From positions 1 through 64,000 of the forward strand of contig NZ_CP006879.1 of the NCBI RefSeq assembly GCF_000816845.1: a stretch of 64,000 nt of DNA, in the 5' to 3' direction. Below the pieces are notes generated by a model that ran no database searches, was not told the origin of the DNA, and saw only the letters and a list, made by a program, of their open reading frames with translations. Shown in pieces: positions 54,455 through 64,000 of this stretch; position 1 is the first letter of the stretch; the number at the start of each line of letters is the position of its first letter. Origin of the DNA: Rhizobium gallicum bv. gallicum R602sp. GTDB taxonomy: Bacteria; Pseudomonadota; Alphaproteobacteria; Rhizobiales; Rhizobiaceae. Position numbers and translations under genes: made by a program.

Positions 54455-55541
54455 TAGCTAGTGCCCGTCCATAAACGCCTGTTTTTCTGCAATGCCGCAG
54501 GCTTTGGCTCCACTCAGATTGTCGCGGCTGGCATAGCCGCCGTCGGCCGCGGCCTGACGCGGCGGCTCGCCGTAAAATGCGATGTGGCGTTCCAGCATCG
54601 GCAAGAAGCGCTCGCTGTCGGTCGGGTTGCCGGCTTCGATGACGAGGTCGAGGATCAGTCCACTTCTGCCGGTGGTCAGATTGAGTTTGTGGCCGTAGTC
54701 GACGTCGCGGCTGCCCTTGACGATGATGTCGGCATGCGGCTCGAAGAGGCTCACCAGCTTCTCGCCGGCCGGGACCGGCTCCCCGGCCAGGACCCGCCGT
54801 TCGGTCTGGGCGATGATCTGCCCGATCAGCGGCCGGTAGTGGCGGAGCTGCGCCTGCTAGAGTTCAACCGCCGGCCTGCTGCAACAGCCGCACCGTCACC
54901 CGGACAGGGTCCCATAACAGGCTGCTGTCGCTCGGCTCATGGATCAGTGCGGCGGTGACGGTCTGTCCACGCGCACGACCTTGCCACTTTCCAGCTTCTC
55001 CTGCCGGGCGCTCGCCAGCAGCACCCGGTTGATCTCTTCAAAGGTTTGCGCCCGGATCGCGCTGATCGTCTTGTGCAAGACCGACTTCTTCGGATTCCAT
55101 CCCCACGGCAGCCGAGCAAAGGCGCGGAACGAGGCGGAGTCTTCGAGATGGAAGGCCAGTTCCTGGTAACTCAACTGGCGATGTTGCTTGAGCAGCGCGC
55201 AGCGCAGCACAGCCTCGGCTGGTAGCCCCTCGCGGCCGGTCTGTCTGAGACCATGCCGGCGCAAGGTCGCGCGCCACCAGCCCGAGCAGATCGCCATGCT
55301 CATCCAGCCACTCAGACATGGCTTTCAGTTCACGGCCGATCTCGTGTCCGGCAAAAAGATCGAATATACTGGATTGGACGGTGCGTTCTTGGCGCATTGT
55401 CGGCTCCGGCGGTTACGGTTTGTCTTTAGAAGCAGTAGCTTGATCTAAAGTATACCTGAAACCGCCGGGCTTTACCTGCGGCAATATCGCGATTCCTCCA
55501 ATAATTTCAGTGATTTACCGTTTATGGACGGGCACTAGCTA
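54455..55541 (-). mobile_element. Internally deleted ISNCY-like element with perfect ends
   Basis: The element runs 54461-55535 with perfect 17-bp terminal inverted repeats (GTGCCCGTCCATAAACG) and is flanked by a 6-bp target duplication TAGCTA (54455-54460 and 55536-55541). The minus strand carries an ISNCY-type transposase: SSIFDLFAGHEIGRELKAM and ELAFHLEDSASFRAFARLP at the start. LIHEPSDSSLLWD follows after a frameshift, then, after a deletion near 54860, DVDYGHKLNLTTGRSGLILD and AADGGYASRDNLSGAKACGI. It is about 1.08 kb, shorter than the full ISNCY elements I know. Clean ends suggest it moved recently, probably by a transposase in trans. Confidence 0.8.
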
Positions 55542-55746
55542 GGATCAACTCGTGCCAATCAAGGCACGACTGGCGGTTCAGACCGCAGCAAAACCGAGGG
55601 GCGGCCAATGCGAACATTTCGCCTGTCTTCGTCCGCTCTCAAGGACCTGGCGGTGAGATCAATTCTTCTGAAAGTCCCGTACGATCCGGAAGGCTGGCCG
55701 CGTCGTCCGCTGGAGCTTCCCTCGCTTTGCCTTGACCCCGCCCGTC

Positions 55747-58505
55747 CTATCGTGAAAGCTTCAGTATTTTTGCAAGTATGCTGTTCTCAACGGCCGCCAT
55801 CGACGGTCTTGACGAGACGAACAGCGCCAGATCCTTGATCAATTTTTTCGCCGCCTCGAGGTCAGAGGCGCTTGGCGTGACATCGCCTGCAGCTTCGCCG
55901 AGCGCCATCCTGACGAGACCCAACTGCGATAAATATATCCGGCAGGCGCTGTTTCACGGCACCGTCTTCCTCCTCGGACAGGGTTCGCGATGGATCGTCC
56001 GTAAAGATCACGCCTGAACACGTCCGGATTTGCAGCGGGCCACGCTTGTTTGATTGATGCAGGCCAGCGAGCTTTGAAAGATCATAGTAATCGACGTAGA
56101 GCCCGAGGAAGATGCAGTCATCAAAGGATATTCTGCTTCGGTCATGATACCATCTCCTGAGCTCCGCCGAACGAACCTTGCACTGCGACAAGCGGCTATT
56201 GCCGTCCATTACGAATTCCGTCGCGTCGCCGGCAAAGTGGACATCTCGAACGGCATGGAATTTCGTGTCGCGATAGTGGCCACCCTCGGTCATCAAGATC
56301 GTGCCGCTCGTGAGCGAAAGCTGGTCGATATTCGATTTGGAGGCGGAAAGCTTGCCGTCGCAGGCATCGAAGCTGCATCGTTCCAACGTCGTCTCGGTCA
56401 GGTCGAGATCGAATTTGGATTGCCGGAAGCTGCAGGCTTTAAAGCTCGACGAAGTCGCTTCGCAGCTCGTCAGGTGCCAATCGTTAGCATGCACATCTTC
56501 AATATTGACGCGACTGAATTTGACGTTGTTGAAGTAAGCGTGTTCGCCACGGTAACGCTTGAGCTCGACGTCGTAGATCTGGGTCGCGGCCAGCTGCAGG
56601 GTTTCGAGGAGGACGCCGGACGCAAGGCAGATGCCTGCGAGGCTGCCACGCGTTGGGCCCGATATGTTTGAATTGCGAAAGCAGAGTTCCATCCTGGAAA
56701 TATGCTCCGGATAATCTCGGACGAAGCTCCCCAGGAAGATCATGATTTCTCGGGTAAGTTTTCGCTGTTCTGCGACCGCCGGAAACTTCTATACTTCGTC
56801 AGGTTTCGGATGATGGCGTGGGCCACAAAGAACTCGAAGAAGGACTTGTGCGTGAACCGGAAGGTGCTTTCATCGGTATTGGAGATAAAGGAGCAGACGC
56901 GGGTGTCGGTGACAATGCGGTTGAGCAACAGAGTGCGTTCGGCCGGCTTTTTCCCTTTGGCTTTCGCCTGGGCAAAGTCCGTCACCGCCTCGACGATATC
57001 GGCATGTCCGAGCTCGATTGACCCTTTTTCGAGCATGGTCATGGCGAGCTCGCGGCAATTGCTCAGCCTTTCGCTGTCGGTCAAAAGCTGCAAGCTGCGC
57101 TCGTCAGCTTCACCCTTGCGCGTATCCCGTTTGGCACACATCCAGGTATAGGCTGAATAAAGCGTTGCCGGGCCGACATGCTTCTTGTCGGAGTTCACGT
57201 TGAGCCCACCCTTGATGATCAGGATGACTATCATCTTGAGCAACAGCGGCCGGCGAAGGAGATCCTTCAGGTCATAAATCTTGTAAAGATATTCGAGGAT
57301 GAACTCGACATTTTGCCCTGTGCTGACGAACAACTCGTCTTTGAACGCCGTCACGTATTCGACGACCTTGTCCCTGTTAAGGACGTCGATAAGAACGATG
57401 TTCATCAGATCGTTCTTTTCGATTTTCCGCGAACGATGAATGTCGAGGTGATCGAGGACCGCCTCCAGATCAAGCTCGCCGAAGCTGTCGCCGTCAAATG
57501 AAGCCTCTCCCGGAAGAAGTTTCGAAAGGGCCCCATGCATTTCGTTGAAAGACTCGAAATAAGTCGGCCCGGTTGTCAGGATACAGGGACATGGACTGCT
57601 GATAAGGGGTTCGAGCCGCGCGAGATAGCTTGCCCTTTCCGCTGCAGTGGCGCCGGTGTGGATTTCGTCGAAACCGTCGAGAAAGAACGCAATTTTCCCT
57701 TGGCGGATACGCTTTTCGAGCGTTGATCTTGAGACAGACACATAGTTCTTCTCAAGCGCCTTGGTGGTTACGAATGACCAGAGATCGTCATAGCTGTGAA
57801 AGCTACGCAACGGCAGCAGAATCGGAAAGATGTCTGATCGCCCCTTTGAGCAGCTGATCGCACAGTCATAGAACGCCCTTTCGAGAATGGTCGTCTTTCC
57901 AGAGCCAAAATCACCCGCGACGACGAGCATGCCCTTTCGCTTTGCAACCCACTGGTAGATATAGGCTCCAATGTCCTTTATCCGATCACGTGAGCCAAAT
58001 TCGATTCGGCGTCCAACGCGATATACTCGGCGTTGATTTCCCTAGCTTCGTAATCGATGATCGTTCTGGTCAACGCTTCCGAGGGATTGAAAATCTCGTT
58101 TCGCAGTTCATTGATCGTCATGAGCCTGAGGTTGTTGCTGTCGAGCGCCTGACCCGATGCAATCTGGCTAAAATCGGCATTGGTGACCATGATCGCGCCG
58201 GTAATTGCCCCGTCCAGAAAGAGGCGCGTGGCGGTAGTGGAAAAACTCGCGAAATCATTAATGCCGACGCTACCCGAGGACCGGTTCTTTGCATCGATCA
58301 TGTAGGTGATGGTTCGTGCGCCTGCGAGCGACCGCGTCACAAGAAGGTCAACCTGATGACCTTTGACCTGAACGTTTCGCTCGACCTTGTAGCCGAGCGC
58401 CTCGTAGATTGCGGCGACCTCCTTCTCGAAATTTTGCCCCTTCTCGGTCGTCGTGAGATCGCCCTCAGTCGTCATTATCATGCCCTTCCAATCGAGTCCT
58501 GTCAT
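55747..58505 (-). pseudogene. Mrr nuclease - NACHT ATPase - pentapeptide-like protein, three frameshifts
   Basis: Three minus-strand frames plus a tail form one protein of about 920 aa. The first (58505-57978) is an Mrr-like nuclease: NFEKEVAAIYEALGYKVERN, HQVDLLVTRS and YMIDAKNRSS. A break near 57975 leads to the NACHT frame: DIGAYIYQWVAKRKGM, LVVAGDFGSGKTTILERAF (P-loop) and IAFFLDGFDEIH (Walker B). A break near 56750 leads to a pentapeptide-like domain (FNNVKFSRVN, FKACSFRQSKFD, LERCSFDACD). A third near 55935 leads to the tail AAKKLIKDLALFVSSRP with stop at 55747. The plan matches NACHT-type antiphage ATPases with a nuclease effector. Three shifts make it inactive, unless they are sequencing errors. 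Confidence 0.75.
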
Positions 58506-58635
58506 ATCAGGCTAAGGGCGCGCCTTCCTTCCCGTCAAGCGTGTGCGAGGCCCAATGGAAATAATAGTCAGGGTCGTTTTCAATGGCATGGCGCTTGATG
58601 CAATCAACGCCTGGCAAATCCCAGACGGATCGAGT

Positions 58636-60888
58636 TCACTTGTCTTCGTCGCCTTTCAAGGTCGAGAAGAGTTGCGCTACCTGGGCGGGCGAGAAATCCA
58701 CGCCGCCGAGGTTCGGCCAATCTAAGGTGGCGGGTCCATAGCGGTAGTCACTCTCCCTGTTCCGCCGATACTGGTTATAGCCCTCAATAAAGCTGAAAAG
58801 CTCCTGCTTCTTCTCCTCTACAGCCAGCGGAAGGTAGTTCTCGATCTTGCCGATGTCGGCGAGCCAGTCTTCCGCCTTGAACGCGCTTGCTTGTTCGCGA
58901 TCGGCAGGTGTGAGGCTTTCGATAGCATAGGTCGCGACGTCCGCGAAAACCTCGTTGAACGCGTCTGAATAGGAAATAGGGTGTTCTGTGAGGTTCTCGG
59001 CGAGCTGCCCCAGGTCATCGAGACTTGGATAGCCTTTGAGGAACCGGAACACGTCGCGGGAAAGGAGCCGAGCGTAGGCGTCGGTGTCCCTGATATTCGG
59101 GCGGCGCTGCTGTCGCAATCTGCTGATGAAGGCAGGCAGATCGGGCGCGTTCCACCATAGATGCCGCCACACCCTTCTGCGAAGGTAGGCGATGAGAGAT
59201 CGATCGTTCTTTTTCGAAAGTATATCCTCGATGAAGTCGAAAAAGATATCGACGCGTTCTTCCCCCGAAAGCGCACCGGACTTTATGGAGGAAATTACAA
59301 TCGATGCCAGATCCCCGGCTTCTTCCGCTGGCATATGTCGCGCAAACGACCAAATGCGCATCGTCGTTTGGTAGGAGCGGCTCGCCTCCAAGAGAACGGC
59401 GAGGACCTTGCTGTCGCGGATCTTCCGCGACAGAAAATCCTGGAGGGAGGGATTTATGAAATTCAGGCGACCGTCGTGAACCGTGACAAAGGAGGAATTG
59501 ATCTCCCGGATCGTATCTTCGAAAGCGCTGCCGCCGACCCGACCGACAAGAGCGAGCTTAAAGCCCTCCAAGGCCTGGTCGAAGAACGGCTCCAATTGAT
59601 CGAATGGAACGCCGTAGCCTGTGATCCCTCCGAAATTGCCGGACACGAAAAGACAGAAGAGAAACGCCCTTGCAGTTTGGCTTATGTGAGCGGCGAATGC
59701 CTTTTCCCAGATTTTGTCCGGGTTTTTGAGCGTGGCCATGAACGCGCTCGGATAATTGCTTGGCGCAATGTCGCGAACGTGGGGGTGATCGGTCATCCAT
59801 TCGATGAGCCGTGGCATGTAATTTGGATGATCAATGATAGGTCCGATACATCCCCTGTCGATCAGGGCCCGTACGGCCTTGTTGTCAATATCCGAATGAT
59901 AGAGATGATTGTACAATATGAGGGCGCGCTCGCGCCTGCTATAGGCACTGAGATCCAAGACCAAGTCAGTCAACCTGACACGGTCATCGTCCAAAGCCTC
60001 GGACTTCATTCGGGCGGTCTGCAGGAAGTAGGAGCGGCTGGTCAGGATAAGGCGTTTGTCAGCCTCGAAGCGAACCCTCGAGAAGAATTTAACAAGCCTC
60101 CCCTCTTCAGTTCCCGAAAGGCTGCTTTCGAGACCGATATTCCCGAGAAAGTCGTCAAACAGAAAAATCTGCTTCGCGGCTGGATCAAGTGCTTTGAACC
60201 CTTCCTCGGGATTGAAGATCGACACGACCGCCCATCCCTCATGAAGGTATTCGGCAGCCAGGGCCTCGGACAATGTGGTTTTGCCCGCGCCCGGTGGTCC
60301 GGAAATGATCAGGACATGAAAATTATCGAGGATCGTCTTTGCGCGCCCGACAGCCCGCGTGGGGACGAAAGTCTTCAGGGTTCGCTTAATGTCGTGAAGT
60401 GTCGCTTCGGAGGCGGCAACGATGTGACTGTTGAGGAGATCACGCAGGACCGGGGCGCTTTGGATCCAGAGTTTGATATGGCGCCTTTCAACATCTCCGT
60501 GTTTTTGCAACAGTGCGTTTAGCTCGGTCTGACCCCAGATGTCGCCAACCGAAACCGAAGGGTGGTTGAGACACGCCTTGAGTCTGTCTTTTTGTTGGGG
60601 ATTCAGCGGCTGAGACGTTATAAAAATGTATCGGGATGGCGTCAGGTTCGTCAGCTTTTTGCTTTCTTCTTTGGCAGCGTTTTCGAGATTTGCCCAACTG
60701 CTATTTCGGTAGTGTTTGACCTGAACAATGATCCGGCTGCCGTCTTGCTCATGCCGCCCGTCAATCCCCCAGTCGCGGCCCTCGGCAAAGGTTTCGAACG
60801 GAAGACCAAGTTCGGCTGCAGCCAAGTCGACGCAAAGCGCTTCAAACTCCACCGGTGAAAGGGTTTTGAAGTCATAATTTTGGGACAT
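58636..60888 (-). CDS. Mrr-type restriction endonuclease fused to an nSTAND3-like NTPase
   Basis: From MSQNYDFKTLSPVEFE the ~750-aa protein begins with an Mrr_cat domain: GRDWGIDGRH (Asp39, Asp43) and IIVQVKHY (Gln56, Lys58). An nSTAND-like ATPase follows with Walker A LIISGPPGAGKTTLSEALAA and Walker B KQIFLFDDFLG, then RLILTSRSYFLQ. The C-terminal ~400 residues are helical (sensor or oligomerisation arm). Proteins with this plan (restriction endonuclease plus nSTAND3) occur in antiphage islands. A start at 60927 is also possible. It lies upstream of the broken Mrr-NACHT gene on the same strand, so two related genes, one intact and one decayed, stand in tandem. Confidence 0.88.
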   Translation of the reverse strand: MSQNYDFKTLSPVEFEALCVDLAAAELGLPFETFAEGRDWGIDGRHEQDGSRIIVQVKHYRNSSWANLENAAKEESKKLTNLTPSRYIFITSQPLNPQQKDRLKACLNHPSVSVGDIWGQTELNALLQKHGDVERRHIKLWIQSAPVLRDLLNSHIVAASEATLHDIKRTLKTFVPTRAVGRAKTILDNFHVLIISGPPGAGKTTLSEALAAEYLHEGWAVVSIFNPEEGFKALDPAAKQIFLFDDFLGNIGLESSLSGTEEGRLVKFFSRVRFEADKRLILTSRSYFLQTARMKSEALDDDRVRLTDLVLDLSAYSRRERALILYNHLYHSDIDNKAVRALIDRGCIGPIIDHPNYMPRLIEWMTDHPHVRDIAPSNYPSAFMATLKNPDKIWEKAFAAHISQTARAFLFCLFVSGNFGGITGYGVPFDQLEPFFDQALEGFKLALVGRVGGSAFEDTIREINSSFVTVHDGRLNFINPSLQDFLSRKIRDSKVLAVLLEASRSYQTTMRIWSFARHMPAEEAGDLASIVISSIKSGALSGEERVDIFFDFIEDILSKKNDRSLIAYLRRRVWRHLWWNAPDLPAFISRLRQQRRPNIRDTDAYARLLSRDVFRFLKGYPSLDDLGQLAENLTEHPISYSDAFNEVFADVATYAIESLTPADREQASAFKAEDWLADIGKIENYLPLAVEEKKQELFSFIEGYNQYRRNRESDYRYGPATLDWPNLGGVDFSPAQVAQLFSTLKGDEDK

Positions 60889-61254
60889 GTCGACGCTCCA
60901 ATCCGACTTGTGAAAGCCTGACATCACTGATAAGAACAGTCAAACGCGCGCTGGGTCTCCGGGGAATCAACATGCCATACCGTCGGCCGGTAATAGCTAC
61001 TCCGCTGCTTCGCGGAATGTGTCCTCCTCAAGCACCGTCGCGTCGCCCTCAAGATCATCGTTGTTATCCAGGTTTCCGGATCAGCTCGTTACCCGCAGGA
61101 GTGGCCCGGGCCCGACCATCGTGAGCCCGTATTTCCATCTTATCGGGGGCAACCAACCCCGCCAGCCATCATTCTTGAAAATGGATTGGGCAATCGCGCC
61201 GCGATTACCCCATGTGTGAGCAACCGGCGGAAACGCGAAGCTTTCATCTCTTTC

Positions 61255-61665
61255 GCCTCGACAACGAGCGTCGGCGTTTCGGCTACCGGCGACTGTCCGT
61301 CCTGCTTCGGCGGGAGGGAGGGCCGTCCGGGGTAGCTTTGCTCGCAACTCGGTCTCCGGCGGTCGGCAGGACCGATATCGTATCATCTTCCGATCGGCGG
61401 ATATGATCTGGCAGGCCCGGCGTTCCGAAAGACCCATCACAGTCTTCAGATGCGCGACGGCGTCACCCTTGGCGGCGGGCCCTACCATTAATGGGATGGT
61501 CCGCCTCGTCCTCCTGCCGAATCACGAGGCTGTCAAACCGAAGGAGGTTGCAATGCCAAACCGCAATGTGCCGCGTCCACGGCCCCTTCCTCGCGATAGA
61601 GCCGATAGATGCGGTTGAGACTTTCCGTTCGCAAGCGGAAAGCCAGGCAGCGTGCTGCACGCGTG
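61255..61665. pseudogene. Scrambled IS3-family OrfB fragments
   Basis: Four consecutive pieces of an IS3 OrfB appear in shuffled order and orientation. They are NERRRFGYRRLSVLLRREGG (plus, 61260-61332), VGPAAKGDAVAHLKTVMGLS and RPPETELRAKL (minus, 61332-61488), LNRIYRLYREEG (minus, about 61583-61622), and LSVRKRKARQRAA (plus, about 61615-61665). In an intact OrfB they would run 2-1-3-4 relative to this layout, in one orientation. The breakpoint at 61332 is sharp. Confidence 0.65.
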
Positions 61666-61694
61666 CACCGGTCCTCGGAAGCGACGGAGAACCA

Positions 61695-62240
61695 GTCCAA
61701 CAGGTTCGCTTCCGACGGGACACACTGCTGCAGTTCTTTGAACGCGCGGCGCCCGCAATCGTGGGGATGGAATCGTGCGCCGGCTCTCAGTGGATTGCCA
61801 GGAAGATACAGGCACTCGGACATAAGGTGCGCTTGATCCCTGCTCAATTCGTGAAGCCCTACGTCAAGTCGAACAAGAGTGACATCATCGACGCGGAGGC
61901 GATCGCTGAAGCACCACACGGCCGACAATGAGGTTTGCAGCAATCAAAAGCGAAGAACAAGCAGACCCTCCAAACCCTTCACCGTGTGCGTGACCAGATG
62001 ATCGGCACGAGAACACGCCTGATCAATCAGATGCGAGCCTTCTGCCTCGAATACGGGATCGCGCTACGCCAGGGCGCTGGTCTGTTCAAGCTCGACCTTC
62101 CACAGGCCATCGAAGATCCTACCAACGATTTGTCTCCGGCCATGCGGAAGCTGCTCGCCAACCTGTTCGCGGACTTACGCCAATTGGAGCAAGGCTCGGA
62201 TGCACCCCAACAAAGCTGTCGTCGCACTTGCCGCTAAGAT
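61695..62240 (+). pseudogene. IS110-family transposase fragment
   Basis: Reads PAIVGMESCAGSQWIARKIQ, HKVRLIPAQFVKPYVKSNKS, then DIIDAEAIAEA, the DEDD-type N-terminal domain of IS110 transposases. After a frameshift near 61925 it continues LQTLHRVRDQMIGTRTRLIN and AMRKLLANLFADLRQLEQ. The start and the C-terminal serine-containing domain are missing. Confidence 0.75.
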
Positions 62241-62574
62241 AGCCCGGATTGTCTGGGTTGTCCTGACCAAGCCTCGAGCACTCTACGAACGCAGAGACCC
62301 TGCATTCACCTGACGCTTCTGGCTCGATTGCAAGGCTCGGGATAGTGATGACGAAACAGCGGATCAACATGCCGTAAGCCCTGTGCAAAAAAGGCGGGCT
62401 TCGTGCCCGAACCATTTTATTGGGAGCGGCGTGTGCGGATCTCATCATGGCCTGGCTGCAACCGCAGCCCACTCGCGAGAGGCCGGATACATTTATGCAA
62501 CTGGAATCGTCATTTACGATGTCGCGACCTCTTGCACGGGCGAGGCGGACCATACATTTTTTGATAGAAGCTCG

Positions 62575-62816
62575 CGAAGCGCAGCTGCATCGAGCATCTG
62601 CTCGGTGAGCAGCTTCTTCAGCCTGCATTCTCGTCCTCAAGCGCCTTCAACCCGCTTCGCCTCGGAGACTTCCATACCGCCGTATTTGGCTTTCCAGTTG
62701 TAAAACGTCGCTTCCGAAATTCCGTGCTTGCGGCAGAGGTCGGCTGCCTTCGCACCAGCCTCCTGCTCCTTCAGCACCGCAATAATCTGCTCTTCCGTAA
62801 CTCTCTGCTTCTTCAT
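62575..62816 (-). pseudogene. IS3-family OrfA (HTH_21-type), frameshifted
   Basis: From ATG 62816 the sequence KKQRVTEEQIIAVLKEQEAG, DLCRKHGISEATFYNWKAKY and EVSEAKRV is a standard IS3 OrfA. It stops early (VEGA), and KKLLTEQMLDAAALRELLSK continues in a shifted frame. OrfB does not follow; the OrfB pieces at 61255-61665 may be from a related element. Confidence 0.75.
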
Positions 62817-62829
62817 TCGTCCGTCCTGA

Positions 62830-63290
62830 CCGCGGTCTGGGTTCCGGACGAAGGTCATGAGGCGACGATCCGCGACCTGGTGCGCGGCAGGCAAGCCGAA
62901 AGTCATCGCTGTCACCGCCATTGCCAGAGAAATGGCCGCGTTCCTGTGGGCGATTGCGCAGGAGGTCGCTCCTGCAAAAAGGCTTAAAGAGCCGCCGTCG
63001 GCGGAAAAGTATCGAGCCCGCGAAGCTGCCAATGACGCGCTGAAGCAGGCTCGCGCATCGCCTGGTAGGCGGCCACAACCGGCGCCATCGACCAGGATGC
63101 CGCGGTCTCCACCACCAGCTTGGTCAGCCTGTCCAGACGCACGCCGGCATCCTCGATGGCCTGGCAATATTCCGCCAACAGGATGTGGTGGGCAGGGTGA
63201 TCGAAGACCTGGCACGCCAGCCATCGGACATGGCGCGCGTCCATGGTTTGCGGCCCGCATAGATCCGGCATCGCCGATTTCGACCACAAA
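62830..63290. mobile_element. IS110-like debris on both strands
   Basis: On the plus strand VWVPDEGHEATIRDLVRGRQ (near 62830) and GKPKVIAVTAIAREMAAFLW (near 62890) look like the middle and end of an IS110-type transposase. On the minus strand near 63070-63260, RHVRWLACQVFDHPAH and MAPVVAAYQAMR look like another. They are short, broken and without ends. From 63291 to 63495 I see nothing clear. Confidence 0.4.
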
Positions 63291-63499
63291 GGAGACCGCC
63301 GTCGTGGACGCGATTGCGTTTCTGACGATTAGTCGGGTGCAGGCATGTATACGTCCTTTGATTGCGGCGCGTTCATGCCGCTGGCCCTGATGTAGTCCGC
63401 TGATCGGATCCCAGAGAGGTCAACGCGCTTTCAAGCGGCACCCACTGATCGGGTTTGTCCGATCCCGGCTCGACCGTTCGCCATCACACCATCAGCACC

Positions 63500-64000
63500 T
63501 CACTTCGCTGACCTTCTCGTGCACCTCCCGCAACTGCCCGATCAGCGGAAGAAGTGCGGACCGCGCAAGCGGCGGGATGAGATCGTGATCACCTCTTCGA
63601 CCAACGCGATCAGCATTCCGACGCCGGCAATGCCCTGTCGCGTCACGATGCCGAACTCCGCCAATTGGCCGCGTAAGGCGTTCACCAGCATTGTCCGCTG
63701 CCGGATCAAAAGCTCGCGGACCCGATACAGCATCAGCACACTCTGTTGCTCTTCGCTCTTCACCGGAACGAAGCGCATCGTCGGCCGCGTCACCGCCTCG
63801 CAAATCGCCTCGGCATCTGTCGCGTCATTCTTCTGCCGCTTCACGTACGGCTTGACGTAAGACGCCGGCATCAGCCGAACCTCGTCACCCAGCGCCATAA
63901 GAACCCGAGCCCAGTGGTGTCCAGTCGCGCAAGCCTCGATTCCGATCAAGCACGGCGGCAACGCCTTGAAGAATCCAACGACATCGTCGCGGCCCAGCTT
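63500..64000 (-). pseudogene. IS110/IS1111-type transposase, cut by the window edge
   Basis: Minus-strand reading from the window end gives PPCLIGIEACATGHHWARVL, DEVRLMPASYVKPYVKRQKN, ATDAEAICEAVTRPTMRFVP and RVRELLIRQRTMLVNALRGQ. It then goes off frame near 63590, after which LLPLIGQLREVHEKVSEV appears in another frame. It resembles the plus-strand IS110 fragment at 61695 but is a different copy. The N-terminus lies outside the window. Confidence 0.7.

Noticed and set aside
59161..60522. 453-aa plus-strand frame opposite the Mrr-nSTAND gene
   Set aside because: It is antisense to a gene with intact nuclease and Walker motifs, and has no recognisable domain.
1..64000. CRISPR array
   Set aside because: No set of evenly spaced short repeats with unique spacers was found, and no cas gene.

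Overview
The window looks like accessory DNA from a plasmid or large genomic island of a Rhizobiales alphaproteobacterium (Rhizobium, Sinorhizobium or Agrobacterium type). The best evidence is a decayed RepC C-terminus next to tandem parS-like palindromes (1-1850), a decayed RHE_PE00001-type DUF1612 gene (4039-5075), two FinO/ProQ-type genes, and IS families common in rhizobia (ISNCY, IS630, IS110, IS3). I see no ribosomal, core metabolic or complete tRNA gene. Genes are short operons on both strands separated by broken genes, so this is an island in active gain and decay.

Layout. 0-5 kb: two copies of a ~220 bp repeat headed by palindromes, a NYN RNase, the RepC relic, a ProQ/FinO protein, a serine recombinase and the DUF1612 relic. 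5-12 kb: a proteasome-like Ntn hydrolase; a divergent XRE / 57-aa / ADP-ribosyltransferase-like operon; and a ubiquitin-like conjugation operon (triple Ubl-E2 fusion, JAMM-E1 fusion, DUF6527 protein, frameshifted Clp-fold serine protease, small protein). 12-21 kb: lipoprotein, small protein, gluzincin metallopeptidase, MBL-fold hydrolase, DUF2235 hydrolase, broken S1/P1 nuclease and an unknown proline-rich protein. 21-25 kb: tyrosinase, HEAT protein and SCO-like protein. 25-32 kb: a helicase-nuclease candidate defence gene, transposase debris and a large broken gene. 32-39 kb: a tRNA 3' end, Dcm methylase, Z1 ATPase, Vsr, unknown proteins, an excisionase-like protein and a broken tyrosine integrase. 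39-45 kb: a helical partner and a 1280-aa nuclease-STAND ATPase. 45-50 kb: a small XRE operon and a second gluzincin/MBL pair with an HNH nuclease. 50-61 kb: broken DUF3616 gene, membrane protein, IS630 relic, a 1.08-kb internally deleted IS with clean ends, a broken Mrr-NACHT-pentapeptide gene and an intact Mrr-nSTAND NTPase. 61-64 kb: scrambled IS3/IS110 debris.

How the genes may work together. Most intact genes belong to conflict-type modules: the ubiquitin-like operon, two nuclease-STAND proteins, a helicase-nuclease and a Dcm-Z1-Vsr cluster. The least described part is the gluzincin plus MBL-fold pair, which occurs twice here in the same gene order with conserved active-site spacing. Also notable is that the ubiquitin-like operon, whose E1 lacks a cysteine where E1 enzymes usually carry one, lies beside a proteasome-beta-like gene. 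All functions are read from motifs by eye; no database search was run.
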